DNA from: Stichopus chloronotus
Lineage: Eukaryota > Echinodermata > Holothuroidea > Aspidochirotida > Stichopodidae
Assembly (NCBI GenBank): GCA_021234535.1
Contig: CM037841.1
Span: 13,536,825-13,600,824 of the forward strand
Direction: 5' to 3'
Length of the DNA stretch: 64,000 nucleotides
Below are positions 45,163 to 57,170 of the stretch, piece by piece. The translations under genes and the position numbers were made by a program. Within the stretch, counting starts at the first letter, position 1; the number at the start of each line of letters is the position of its first letter. The notes under the pieces are model-generated. The model saw only the letters and a program-made list of their open reading frames with translations, was not told the DNA's origin and did no database searches.

Positions 45163-45290
45163 ACCGTATCTTATATTCTTACCGTATCTTACTCATACCG
45201 TATCTTTCTCAAACCGTATCTTACTCATACCGTATCTTACTCATACCGTACCTTACTCATACCGTATCTTACTCACCTCGTATCCCCAAA
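45163..45290. repeat. 16-bp minisatellite, about eight units
   Basis: The unit TACCGTATCTTACTCA is repeated with single-base variants (TTTCTCAAA, TACCTTACTCA). The + strand frame through it gives a TVSYSYRT-type repeat peptide and is not considered a gene. Confidence 0.9.
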
Positions 45291-45463
45291 ATTAGGATCA
45301 TCGTCATCATCTTTTAGTTTTGTATGTTGGCTATTTGAAATATAAAAGTAAATGAAAAATATATTTCATCATCATTATTAGGATTAATATTACTGTTATA
45401 GTTTGTATTGATGTTGTATTATTGTTGCTGTAAGGCTATATTACAATTTCCTTTTTTACACAG

Positions 45464-45549
45464 CGGAACTTAAAGTATTTCAAAACATTGCTCAAGCAAA
45501 GGGTTTACGTGGGAAACAATTATTTAATTTGACAATTGACTTGGCAATT
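45464..45549 (+). CDS. Candidate internal exon, unknown protein
   Basis: A strong acceptor (ATTTCCTTTTTTACACAG) is followed by 86 nt open in one frame (ELKVFQNIAQAKGL, then RGKQLFNLTIDLAI) and a consensus donor GTAAGT. Upstream phase 1 and downstream phase 0 are implied. No neighbouring exon with matching phase was identified and I do not recognise the peptide. A protein-like stretch (FISPTDNFEVGAIVNNVRES) follows at about 45627-45720 but does not join in phase. It may be a chance arrangement. Confidence 0.25.
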
Positions 45550-46754
45550 GTAAGTAACTTTGAGGTCGCAGAATGTTATAAACACTACATCTGTTTATAT
45601 TCCTGTTTCTTCGTATCTCGCTAGTGCCAATTTCATCTCTCCTACCGACAATTTCGAAGTCGGCGCCATTGTAAACAACGTACGGGAAAGTTTAAAGGCC
45701 GATACAGATGGGATTTCAGATTTCCAGTATTACATCTTTTACTCCTCTTACTTTTATCTGTAACCGCTGACTGTTTACAGAAATTGTCCAACAGAAAGGC
45801 TAGAATTATTAATATCTTTTAAACTGGTGATCGCTACGGAATTTCAAATTTCCTTCCTACTAATATTCTATAAATGCATGAAGAGACTTGTGGTGAAGCT
45901 TTAAGGAAGGGTGAGTTGGATGACGTGAAGTTATATACGTAGTGTATCATACATCATGTTTCATATATGATTTTACTGGCAAAAGCATGCCATATTGTGT
46001 AAAATTCGAAGTAAAGCCAGTAACTTCATCATTTTTTGAACTAACAGGGATATCTGCTGCCCATAATGTTGACATGTTGTAGGTAGGATTTACCCTACAT
46101 TGATGGGGAGAAATACCATGTAGTTGCTTTTACGACGAATATTTTTATTTTTCATATAAATACTGATGTCATCTACAAACGGAGTAATCAAAGCTTAGTT
46201 GCAAAATGAATGAGATCATTAAATGTAAATTAGAAACAGAAGAGGTCCAAGTACATTGATCCCTATGGAACACCACAAACAACAATCTCCCTATAGAATA
46301 CCACAAACAACAATCTTCCTATGTAACACCACAAAACAACAATCTTGCAAAATTGTTACGAATGGTTACAGTTTGACTTCTATCAGTCAGGAAGCTATAA
46401 AAACATTCAAGAGCAACACTACCAAATTCCGTAGTGAGCAAGCTTCTTTAGTAGAATAGATTATAGAAATACTAATACTAATCTCTTTATCATTAAAACC
46501 TTTAGAACTGTATAATTAACAATGTCTATAGCCATGTATATAGAACAATTCTTGCAGAATCCAAATTGCCAGAATGAGTAAAATAATGAGAAAAATGAGT
46601 AAAATATGACAGAAAATGATTTTTTTTCTAAAAAAGTCATCATACCGGTATACATAAGTTTTCAAATCTTCAAATACACCTCAGCCAACTCTCCTTTAAT
46701 CTCTTCCTCAAGTACCTTTATGCATTTATATTGTAAATGTATTTTTTCACTGAC
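45550..46754. other. Intergenic DNA; nothing firmly recognised
   Basis: Three copies of a CC(C)TATG(G/T)AA(C/T)ACCACAAACAACAATC word occur at about 46260-46345, a small tandem repeat. No gene called. Confidence 0.35.
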
Positions 46755-46922
46755 CTTTTGTTCTCTGGTATTAACGCTTCGGATCCATCAGAGCTACCTC
46801 TCCTTTCGGAATCTGATGAAGTTGAGGAAGAAGTCTCACCGTCAGTTCTAAGAGGCTCTGGGTAGCCAGTTTCTGAGTAATCTTGATTGAAAAATTTCAA
46901 AGAGTTACAGAATGATAAATCA
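46755..46922 (-). CDS. Candidate internal exon, Ser-rich acidic segment
   Basis: On the - strand the acceptor AATATGTTTCAG (before 46922) and donor AG|GTCAGTG (after 46755) enclose 168 nt open in one frame. The peptide contains NSLKFFNQDYSETGYPEPL and a low-complexity GETSSSTSSDSERRGSSDG run, then SEALIPENK. The composition looks like a disordered cytoplasmic tail. No partner exon was found. Unknown function. Confidence 0.3.
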
Positions 46923-46975
46923 CTGAAACATATTGACTCACGTTTTATGGGTGAAATAAATATCGACAAAACATA

Positions 46976-47195
46976 GGGCGCAGATGATCACATCATCTCT
47001 GCATAGCCTATAGTCAGCACTGAACACTATTTTCTACATAAGGCGCGGCAGCTGATCACATCATCTCTATATAGCCTATAGTAGGCACAGAGTACTATTT
47101 TCTACATAGAGCTCAGCTGATTACATCGTCTTTATAGCTTACTCTTAGCAGAACTCAGTTGATCACGTTATCCTCTGTATAGCTTATAGTAGCAT
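46976..47195. repeat. Tandem repeat, about four units of 55-75 bp
   Basis: Units share GCTGATCACATCATCTCT(G/A), TATAGCCTATAGT, GGCAC(A/T)GA and ACTATTTTCTACATA with progressive decay to the right. Confidence 0.75.
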
Positions 47196-47337
47196 AAATC
47201 CACCTTACCCTCAAGAATGGTCATTTAATGTGTAATCACAGAAAATTTACTGATAAAGTGAAGTACTTGATAAAATTTGCTTTGAAGTTACCATACTGTG
47301 GTAATATGTCTAAAACAATTGCTAGATCTATTTCTAA

Positions 47338-48691
47338 AGGCCTGTCCACACAGGATGCTTTGCGTTCCGATCCGGATACGACACGGCACGTCACTTTTAT
47401 CACTTTGCACGTAAATCAATGGAGCCGTCCACACAGGATGCGTTGCGATGCGAAAAAAAAGTTGACGCATCCTTGCGGATGCGTCAAATTTTGGCAAAGT
47501 CCATGTGCCTTCAGAAACAGAGTTGCCGTACGGAAGCATGGGTCAACTTGATTTCTTTCATGTTTTTCTTCCAAAAAAATGCAATTTAACGGGATATGGA
47601 CGCAAAATGGTACTATGTTTGAGCTTAAAATCACAATGAAACGTAAAATAAGTAGGAAAGCTCATTTTTTTGGCATTTTTTTTTTCACAACATTGGGAAT
47701 GTATACGTAGGCTTCGGATTCTTTGGGTACCCACTACCCTTGAGATATTATTGACTTCGGTAGTGGAAAAACAGTTGTACTCAATGTTTGGACGGTAGGC
47801 AGGGGAAGTCTGGACAATAGACGTGGCTACACATGGACATTTCACGGCACACGAGAAAATATAAATATACAATGTAGTGTATATAATCAGTGGCACAGCT
47901 TCGGGGGCTTATGGGATCAAGCCCTTCTTCGCAATAATTGCGCTCCACGCGCCTCCACAAGCGATCTGGGCCAAAAAACTTCACTCGATTGGGCTACTCA
48001 ACTTGATAATGATAGACTCTGACTGTAGAATATTTCCATTCTAATCAATCCCCTGATGCCGATTTGTTTTTGTTCCTAAAAATGCGCAAACTTTTAAACA
48101 CAAATTTTACTTCAAAAGGTAGCTAATGTGGCACCAGATTGCATGCAAGGACACCTAATGTTTCAAACGCCTTCAAAGGAGGAAGGGGACACCCCCTCCA
48201 CTAGGACATCTCCCCCAGGCCCGCGATCACGCTACATACTGCATGTCCCTACACTTCGACGAGAGGGTACCCCACTGACTGAAATCCATCGAGATAACCC
48301 ACTTTGAATAATTTTGTACAAATTAGATAGATTGTGACAGACTGAATGTGTTTAGGAATGAAATCAAATCAAATGTTACATTTTTTTTCACAAAACTTGC
48401 ACATCTTGTGTCGATGACTACTGTAAAACATGACCAATGGCAAGGGCGGCTATCTAGGATGTATTTAATTCTCAAATTTTCTTGGCATCCTACGATTTAA
48501 ATAGACCTTTTTGTCATTCAGCATGCATTGTCATTGGAAACTACACACTGCATCTCAAAGTGACGCATCGAAATTGAGGTAGTGTGAACGCATCCTGTGC
48601 AGATAGGCATGCGGAAGGATGTGGGAAAAAAAAAAAAAAAAAACGTGTCGTACCCGAAACGGAACGCAACGCATCCTGTGTGGACAGGCCT
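47338..48691. mobile_element. Non-autonomous TIR transposon, PIF/Harbinger-like, with TAA target duplication
   Basis: The left end AGGCCTGTCCACACAGGATG (47338) is the exact reverse complement of the right end CATCCTGTGTGGACAGGCCT (ending 48691). Similarity extends about 48 bp inward (TTGCGTTCCG, TACGACACG). TAA flanks both ends (47335-47337 and 48692-48694), the 3-bp T-A-A duplication characteristic of PIF/Harbinger elements, whose ends commonly begin GGCC. Internal subterminal copies (GTCCACACAGGATGCGTTGC at 47427; GAACGCATCCTGTGCAGAT at 48586) repeat the terminal motif. No transposase or Myb-like protein is encoded, so it depends on a partner element. Confidence 0.85.
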
Positions 48692-49142
48692 TAAGAACTT
48701 CAAACGTCTCATTATCGCAGAACTACTAATTTCTTTCATATGTTGTAAAATGTGTTCATTTTCGAGGTTACGGACAAAATTCCTGACCTCAAAAGTAGTG
48801 GTTGTATATATCACATTCCTTGTGGGTGACAAAACTTGTGGGGATTCAAACTCAGGCTTTGTGACAGATTTAAAAAGCATGTGAATGCTGACTATTTAAA
48901 AGAATTTAGTTCCATACATGATCACTGTAAAACGGCGTCCCATAAATTGTCTAGCCCAGCTGACATTAAAGTTTCCACGTAGAGAATTCCTGGTACAAAC
49001 GTAAGATCATAGAGTCTCTTGGATCTAATGGTGGCGCTAAATAGCTGCACATTGCAGATTTTTATGCTCTGCTTTTACGTCCGTTTTCGTTTGAGATTTT
49101 ACAAAAGTTATTTCTCTGGACCGTTTTATGACACTTTTCTTT

Positions 49143-49377
49143 GGTCCTCGACTCTGGAACTCGCTTCCAGATAATCTTAAACGATGCTCATCGATAAGTA
49201 TTTTTAAATCAAATCTTAGGACTTACCTTTTCAGACAAGCTTTTAACGTTTAGATCTTTAACTTTTATTGTATTCCTGTTTTCTTTATTCTTATTAGATA
49301 TTTTATACTATACAGCGCAACAGATTATAATTTTATAGTTGTGGCGCTTCATAAATTTTGGAATAATAATAATAATT
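49143..49377 (+). mobile_element. Solo 3' end of the same CR1/L2-like LINE family as 26.2-27.9 kb
   Basis: It matches the reverse complement of 26222-26450 along its whole length: GGTCC(T/C)CGACTCTGGAACT, CGCTTCCAGATAATCTTAAA, TTTTTAAATCAAATCTTA(G/A)G, AGACAAGCTTTTAACGTTTA, ACAGCGCAACAGATTATAAT, and a terminal (AAT)n tail. It encodes the same last residues (PRLWNSLPDNLKR). Extreme 5' truncation is the normal outcome of incomplete target-primed reverse transcription. Confidence 0.92.
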
Positions 49378-50623
49378 AAGGATTTACAACCAACCCTTAA
49401 TAGAAATATAGAGAAATTTTATCTTCAACTATTCTAATCTGGTATTACTTACTAACTTTTGTAACAGCTGTTACTTAAATGCATTGACTTGTACATTGAC
49501 TTGTATATTCCCAGAATTAACACGGAATACCTGGATTGGGTGGAGGCGATGACAAGTCAGAATTACGAATACTGGTGTCACTGATATTTATTCCCTGTGA
49601 AATACAAAACAGGAGTCAAAGGAAAATATGGCTCCGGTGAAGTTACTCCAAGCTCTAATACTCTAGCCCTTAAATATTTAAATTGTAAATATACATATCA
49701 GACTACAATAAGATTTCCCATATCAATTGACTGAAATAGGTGTAACTGATAAAACAAAATTCTAAAAATGAAAGTGAAAGTGAAAAATGGACAACTTATG
49801 AAAAAGGGAAAATTTCCCATTAGTATATAGATAATAAACATGTATAATGTCTGGAAAGCAGCCAATGATTGTTAACTTTGTTAAATACCACAACAGCGTC
49901 CTTTACATTTGTAGATTTATACTTTTAATATTTTATTCCTATTTCTATAAGAATCTGTTCTTGACTTTGCTTTGATTTCCCACTTCTCTTTTGTTTTATA
50001 CTTCTTCCTTTTCTTTACATTTTCCAACTTTTATTTTTCATTCCTTTCAGACTCGTTCCTAATCTTGTCTTTTCCTTAATAATGTTGTTCTTATTACCTA
50101 CTTTCTTATTTCAAGAACCTTACCAAAAGTGCATCAGGGCCAATTTCTTCTGTTGTCAATTCATCGAGATGCATAGTTTTTCCCTTATTCTTCCTTTCAG
50201 ATGCAGGTTTGGGGGTATTCAACATCATAGATTCCGTTCGACGACGTTTTTTCTCTTTTATTGTTTTTATATTTCTTAGGAAGTTTTTGGTGGCTTCGCT
50301 ATGAATGAGATAACAATCAGTTTGGTAAGTTCAATTAACTATTCTATCCTTATCTGCTATTTCTACTTTGCCCACAGAATGGGAATTGTACGGCATATGT
50401 GGTTTACACAGTTGTAAAAATTGTGAGATTATCATCAGCTGTTACATTATTTGTCAATGCTGATGGTATTAATTGAAAAACGGCACACTATTCTCACATT
50501 CTATTCATTAAATGTAGCAGAATTCATCCAATGAAATGTTGAGACTCAACTTAAATGTAGTTATATACGTTACAGTTTGACCTTTTCCTTCATGTAAATC
50601 GCCAATTGTCAATAAACACACAC
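49378..50623. other. Intergenic DNA; nothing recognised
   Basis: T-rich DNA. No clear polyadenylation signal for the - strand candidate gene was found within the first few hundred bases below 50624. Confidence 0.35.
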
Positions 50624-50875
50624 TTATACATACAAGTGATTTATGGTTCTGTTGTACCTGTCTTTTAAAGTGATGTGAACTTCCTTCTGTGTACCATCAT
50701 GAGGTGTCATTATTATAACCGGTAGATCAGCCGACTTGATAGTAGACACCGTAAACTTTGATAAGTCAAAGACTTCCTCTAGTAATTCATTCTTAGCTCC
50801 AAGTCCGATATAGGACAACCTCCTTCCCTTTTTGCCATTATCGATGAACTCTAAAGTTCCTCCTTTTACATCGAT
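50624..50875 (-). CDS. Terminal exon of the candidate - strand gene
   Basis: 252 nt including TAA, with a polypyrimidine tract and CAG acceptor directly upstream and no in-frame break. Codon content looks protein-like, and the stretch overlaps no recognised repeat. Confidence 0.5.
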   Translation of the reverse strand: MDVKGGTLEFIDNGKKGRRLSYIGLGAKNELLEEVFDLSKFTVSTIKSADLPVIIMTPHDGTQKEVHITLKDRYNRTINHLYV

Positions 50876-53800
50876 CTGTAACGAAGAATGAAAAGTAGGA
50901 CATCGTCTTATCATATAATCAAAACATTATACAATGTGTAGGAGTCTGTAACGACATTTACATACTTACTGGCACGGACAGTATAAACTGAAGCAAAAGA
51001 TAAAAGTACACGCACAGTCTTACCGCGTAGGGACCACAATACCGATATAGGAATACTGTTTACAGATCAGTGGAGGATTTTTTTAAGTCTCCCAAACAGG
51101 TCACATGTGGTCTGTTTGGAAAATTGTAGCTCATGTTAGGCGGACTAGATGCAAATGGTATTGCAGGTGCTAGATTCAAACGGAGTATATCTCCAGGTGG
51201 TAAGTAATGACTTTATTTTTTTTTCATATAGTGAAAGACACGTATTCATTTTTAAATCTTATCTGAGTAGGCCTTATTTAGAATGACAATGTGAGAAAAT
51301 GGTGCACAGTTTTGAAGATTTTGGAAGGCTCTTTCCCGACTCCTGCCACAGCAAAAAAGCAATGTGACAAAGATCCTGATCCAATAGTCAGTATTTAGAT
51401 GGGCTTGACAAGCAGGAAAATTGACCGACCCCATACCGATAATCGGACCAACAGTGAAAACCGGAGAGTATCAATAAACATTCCTGCAGATTACTGTGGA
51501 GTAAAGTAAATGATATTAGAAAAGTATTCCATAAAAAAAAATGTGTGCCAGTGTCAGTTCATTCATAGCTTCATAGTTGTATCATGGAGCTACTACGAAC
51601 ACTCAAATTTCATAGATCATAATAACGTCTGCGAGGGACATATTCAATCTGCCTCATGTAGCGAGGGGTATTTCTTTGGAAAGCCGGTGAACCATGGTTT
51701 ATGGGACACACAAAATCTGTAGAAATATGTTGCATGAAAATACAAATTATGGAAATCTTACAATTCCTTATCCTAATAACAATTTTGAGACATGGGAAAA
51801 GGACATATTACTTCCCAAATTCCCCCAATTTTCTTTTTCCATGGAACGGAGGCAAGTTGACCCCTTCCTCCAGTAGCTGATTCAGACAGACAAATCTCGA
51901 ACACTTTACAGACAGACAAACCATACATACTAGATAGAGACAGACTAATCACATACTTTGTAATAGATCAATGTGTACGTTATAGTATAAATTCTTATCG
52001 TGAAAATGGAAGGTAAGAAGAGCTACGACATATTGTAGTGTGCATACCACGGCTCTTCCAAGGTTGTACCGCAGGGTAACATACACCTTTATACGTCCAG
52101 CGATTATTCCCTTGAAACTGAAATTGACACAAAGTTGTTCTATATCAATGCTAAAGAAAATGGCATATGAAATCCAAGTTTACCAGCTTTTGGAAATTTT
52201 ATCCACACTAAAAAGTGAGGTACGCAATGCCGGTTAACATTTTGAACGATTTATATTTGACACTATATAAGTGCTTAGGCCCGGTCACACCCGCGCAATT
52301 CAACTTGCAATGCAGTTGAAGTTTGTATTGCATGACACGGGTATTAAAAACCTATTGCGCAATAGAAGTTGTTATGTTCCCGGCGGAGTTGAATTGCGTC
52401 ACACACCAAGAACACACATACCCGTTTAGGGCGCCTATCGGGGACATGAACTTTTCCTCACGTAAATGGGGATATCCCCACTTTGCATATGATGTCCCCA
52501 GTAAGTAGTATTTAGTCTTGCATGTATCCCCGATTCACGCCAGGAACGGGATTGTATGTATAATTTTTACACACATACACCCCTATACACAGGTATAGAT
52601 CCATAAAATAGGTAATTAGCGAAAAAGGTACATTCACCTATAAAGGTGAGGGCGCATATCTAATACCGCAATTTGCATTATGTTAAAATATCCAGAAACG
52701 GGGATATCCCCGTTTTTCGGCGTAACCCCGGTTGGAAGCTTGAAGTTCCTCTGTGTGTCCCCGTTCGGCGCCCTAAACAAACCCTTACCAACTGGAACTT
52801 TGTGGTTTCCCTTTTCTGTGTCTTGTTGGACCCTCTGAATGGGGAATACCTTATTGAGAAATGCCAGAGGATACAACTTGTAAGAATCGTTTAGAGCCAT
52901 GGTTCACTAAATACGCGCCATAGTTATTACATTCTGGTAGGGATTTTGTAATTGACAATTCTTCAATGAAAGCTCCAAAAGAAAGGGGGGGGGGGGGCAT
53001 GAGAGGGTATTATGGAGTAAGGCAGCGTCCCAAGGTTTAATTTTTCACTTTCATCATTACTCGAGAGGTTACTGATTTTAGATGTATCTCATCTCATTTA
53101 CATGTTTCTGCTAAATATGAGGTAAAGAAAGTAACAAGACTAGACGTCATGTTACACTTCACAAAAGACAGGACGTTTGGACATATCTCGCTTATAGTAT
53201 GCAGGTTCCCATGCTGATTGATAATTCCTTTTAGATATCACTCAATGTCAGCAGATGGTATTGTGTGTATAGTGGTAAGTACATCTCAGTTGGTGACATG
53301 ATAAATTACTGAAATATATATATAATATATATCCTCATCTTATGCAATACGTCATACTCATAAAATTGTTCTCATAATGGAATCATCACGTGCATTCTGG
53401 CTGAAAATATCAATGTTATTAGTTTTCATAAATAGAAGACTGTAACAGCAGTATCATAATTAGCAGCATTTTGAGCAGCAGTATCATTACCAACATTTTG
53501 AGTATCATCAGCAGTATCGGTATTATCATTACGTACCTGATTAAGTCTCACGCACCTGGATAAAAATTCACCCACTCCCGCAAGCCCTGTGTTTTCTCAC
53601 GCAAAAATGCCAAAGTTGTACCCTTAAAAATATTTTCACTTTTGTCGCTGTATAAATGCCGTTTGTTAACCTTTTGTTGAGAATGAGTACATCTAGTCTT
53701 ATATAGGAGGTTCATATTGGCAAGGCCTGAAATAAGTACGTTTAACTTAACTTTTCTTTATACGCACCATGCCAAATGATATTTTCATTAGCATGCTGCC

Positions 53801-53910
53801 ATAGCGCCATTATACTTATTGATAACATTATAAAATTCATTTATGACTAGTCCTACCTCCGTTAGCCACACAGTCAATCCTTCAACGCTGATAGAGTTGA
53901 CCTCAGACAT
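50624..53910 (-). CDS. Candidate two-exon gene, 101-residue protein of unknown function
   Basis: Exon 1 (53910-53857) starts ATG TCT GAG and encodes MSEVNSISVEGLTVWLTE, ending in phase 0 at donor GAG|GTAGGA. Exon 2 (50875-50624) follows the acceptor TTTTCATTCTTCGTTACAG in phase 0 and encodes 83 residues to TAA: IDVKGGTLEFIDNGKKG, LSYIGLGAKNELLEEVF, SKFTVSTIKSADLPVIIM, HITLKDRYNRTINHLYV. Alternating hydrophobic strands with charged turns suggest a small beta-rich domain, but I do not recognise the family. The two exons join cleanly, yet an unseen exon between them is possible. Two short TIR or low-complexity elements lie in the intron. Exon 2 is the stronger of the two calls. Confidence 0.45.
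52424..52778. mobile_element. Short TIR element (355 bp) with GTTTAGGGCGCC ends and GGGGATATCCCC motifs
   Basis: The left end GTTTAGGGCGCC, three mismatched bases, then CGGGGACA is matched in reverse complement by the right end TGTCCCCG, three bases, GGCGCCCTAAAC. The palindrome GGGGATATCCCC occurs once near each end (about 52468 and 52700). No coding and no convincing target duplication. Confidence 0.7.
53857..53910 (-). CDS. First coding exon of the candidate - strand gene
   Basis: 54 nt, AAAATG start context (A at -3), phase-0 donor GTAGGA. Short, so weak on its own; supported only by its phase match to 50875-50624. Confidence 0.35.
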
Positions 53911-56331
53911 TTTGAGTTGATGCAACGAGTCAGTACTACACAAAGAGAATGGAGATAGGACACACGGACTCAGGAGATTTCCAAGAAAAATGTTTATGCA
54001 TGAGAAGAAAAATTACACAAATGTTAAAGCTAAGACACAAGTAGCTACGTCAGATTCGTTTCTCTCGCATTGCTTCGATTAATCACTCTGCATTCCGCTC
54101 TAATGATCTTTGCAGGAAAAACCTTTGGAAGTAAGCAGAATAACATGTCACAGATGAACCTCTGACTAATGTCCCATTCTAATATCAAGGTATCTCCTGA
54201 TGACGTAAGGAATAGTTCAAGACCGAGTGGACAGATTAGATGTCTTGTCAAAGTTAGTTGATTATGGACACATAGGTGAGCCATAAATTTGTAACATTGC
54301 TACTTGGAGAATAATTACCTTTAATCTGTCGAAACACTATCGCGACTTCCATATGTTGAGAGGTTGTAATAATCTGGCAAGTGGACATACAAGGTGAATT
54401 CATTCGACGTCAAAATATCTCAGGTAACACTTTTAGTTCATGTAAATATTTAATTTTGAATTTGTCAATTTCAGTCCATGTCTGCTTTGACCTTAGAACC
54501 ATATAAAGGTTAGACAGTAGAGTTTGAAACAAGGGCATGCTAAAGCTATCAGTTGATATTATGTTGTTGTGAACTTTGGTATACACCGCACACTGTTCGT
54601 TATTTTACAGAAAAGGAACTATGTCAGTTTTCTATTTATACTCTAATTTGCATCAAATTGGCGATTAAACGTTTCATCCTCATGGCAAAATGACATATTA
54701 AAATGTTCCAAACAATACAAAGTCCATTTTTTATATTTGGATTTATTGATAAATTGAAGGTTATCTCATGATTGAAACTAATCATTTCAGGATAGAAGCA
54801 AGAAGGCTTCCAGGAGAGTGTTAGGAAATAATATGCAAAAATGACGATAGCTCTTCTCACACACACACTGCATGGAGAGGTAAAACAGAATCACAAACCT
54901 TCACATTTACGTAAAGGTGTCACGCGTTAATGTTGCTTGCACAAATGGAACTGATGACTGGAGTGTAGCTACTTAATTTCTTCCCGAAGAAGTAAGGAAC
55001 AAACGTATGTTCATCATTCAATCATGTTCCTCATGCAATAAAATCATGACTTTAAATTTTACTTGTCATAGGTCTGTAATTCCTTAGTAGCATCTTGCAA
55101 AATAAAAACGCGATAAATTTGTGACGATTTTGCATTATGAGTCAAGTTTCACATTAAAAAGTTAAATATACTGTCATTTTTCTCGTTTACCCTGGCTAAA
55201 ACGTAGGCCTAAAGTGAAATAGTTTATGGTCACAGTTTTCAGTAACCTTATTCATTACTCACTTTTTATGTTTACTTCAGTGCATGACACAAGGGCATCC
55301 TCTTAATGTAACCATTTGTTATTAGTATGTGAAGAAACTTGACAGGTTTGGGAAAACTTAAGTGAATTTCTTGAACCATTACCAGTGTCCCCTATGAAAC
55401 TAATTCCAACATGATATTGAAAATGATACTGTGGATCATAAAGTGACTATTGAGAAACCAACGAACAGCCAAAAACAGATAAAAAAGATAGGTAATAGGT
55501 TAAAGAGAACAATTTTATTAGTGGTACGGATTTTTCATTGATGTGAGGTAGACATTAGAAATTTGCCAGATCAGTCAGCGGGCCCGTAGCAAGGACATAT
55601 CTCTGAGCAAATCCATGTGGCTTAATATCGATCATTTGTATACCCCAAAATTTTGAGGACTTACTGCTGCCTTCCCATCCCCCGTCGTTTGACTGTAGGC
55701 TGCTGCTATGTCAAAGTAATTGTGCCCCACACTAGGAACTGATATAGCTGCGGTGCCGTCGTTACTGACTGACACTGGTTGTTATATGTTCCCCAAATAA
55801 TATACCATTGTATATTCATACCATTCCGCATCCTCACCAATAGTTTACCAACGTGTATCACCAATTAATAGTAGCAGTAATTAAGATACTCATAAGTATG
55901 CCTTCATATCTAGATATTTAATTGACTCGACGGCATGGTAATCATATTGATGCCCATTACATGTATACGTTGAATCAATAACTACAGTTAAACCAATTGT
56001 TGTTGGAGATCTGGCTGATAAAAAAACATTGCCTAATTTAAGGAGTCATTGGGGAAGTCCTTTTTAGCCACCGTGTGGAAGCTTGACAATATCTACTTGG
56101 CACAAGTTGGTAAATATTTCCTTGTTGTGGAACGCACTCGTAAAAGGAAAAGAATTTTGCGGGAACTGACAATGAGTTTGCTGTTTTTCTTTTTTTCATT
56201 TATGAGGCACTAAGTTCGTGTTTGATTGCAGAAACACAAGTTTGTTGAACCACCGCTGAAGAAATAAGTTTCAAGCTTTTAAAATTATCACAAGAGAAAA
56301 GTTTGTTACCGAAAGCTCAATGTTATGAAAG
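53911..56331. other. Intergenic DNA; nothing recognised
   Basis: No repeat family or exon recognised. The open frames at 54045-54284 and 54636-54866 (- strand) have no domain resemblance. Confidence 0.4.
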
Positions 56332-56698
56332 TTAAAGGGGAAATCAGGGTTTATTTTTCACAGTTTGTTTCACTGCAATTCCTCACCGGTATCGTACAAT
56401 GAGTTATAACTACCAAATATGATCAAGATTATCTCAAAACATGTGGACAATTTCGAGAAACGTTTCAAATTCGGTATAATCGTATACAGGAGGCTGCATT
56501 GTCTTGTGTATGAACGTTTATTTTTTGTACCCGACAAATATTACGAGTTCTCATTCAACAGTAAGGAAAGCAATAATTTCTGTTTCTTCTACCTTCAAAC
56601 ACCTCCTCAACGTCTCTATATTTCGGTGAACAATCAGTTTAGAAAGAAAAATCAACTAAAGGAGAATTTTCTCAGTCAAAGCCTGATTTCCCCTTTAA
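56332..56698. mobile_element. TIR element family, copy C (about 367 bp)
   Basis: Starts TTAAAGGGGAAATCAGGG and ends GCCTGATTTCCCCTTTAA. The interior matches copies A and B (TATCGTACAATGAGTTATAA, GATTATCTCAAAACATG, TTTTTTGTACCCGACAAATA, CAACGTCTCTATATTTCGGT). It lacks the 270-bp middle of copy A. The open frame reading along it is an artefact of the repeat. Confidence 0.9.
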
Positions 56699-57170
56699 GT
56701 AACAAGGAGATGATAATGTGGTGTAAGATTTGGACGCCCTACTAACTACAGTGATTGCATCCTCTAGATAGCCAAATTTTGCGAAAACAATTTGAAAAAT
56801 TAATTTTGATTGATATGACAACGGTTTGGTAAACAATCGAAGTGCGGGAGAGAAAAAAAAAAGAAAAGTCTTTTAGAGACTTGTCTCCTCAAAATTATTT
56901 TGGATAACTCTCATAGGAGGAGTTTACAAATTAAGATAGATAATCACAGGCTTTGTGTAAGACAAGTACCAGTAAGTTATAACCTGACCTACTTACTATA
57001 GCACCAGCTATACTATTAACGTTCTTACTTGCTCATAGTCAACATAGTGTGCCATGGCACATAATCACTCGAATGTGTAGTTTACCCCGCACAAGCTCTT
57101 TGTATAAATACATATAAGAACTAGAACCGATTAAAGAATAAGCTCTAGTTAATCGCTATAGAAATACATA
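56699..57170. other. Intergenic DNA; nothing recognised
   Basis: Nothing supportable seen. Confidence 0.4.

Noticed and set aside
45163..45345. Frame encoding TVSYSYRT-type repeats
   Set aside because: Product of the 16-bp minisatellite.
45163..47195. Regularly spaced short repeats that could suggest a CRISPR array
   Set aside because: Units are directly adjacent or degenerate without unique spacers, and the window is clearly eukaryotic.
47228..47896. Overlapping frames of 70-112 codons on both strands
   Set aside because: They lie in the terminal part of the TIR transposon; no transposase motifs are present.
52276..52412. Possible small inverted-repeat element (CGCAATTCAACT words facing each other)
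   Set aside because: Matches are short and interrupted, and no partner for the outer AGGCCCGGTCACAC end was found.
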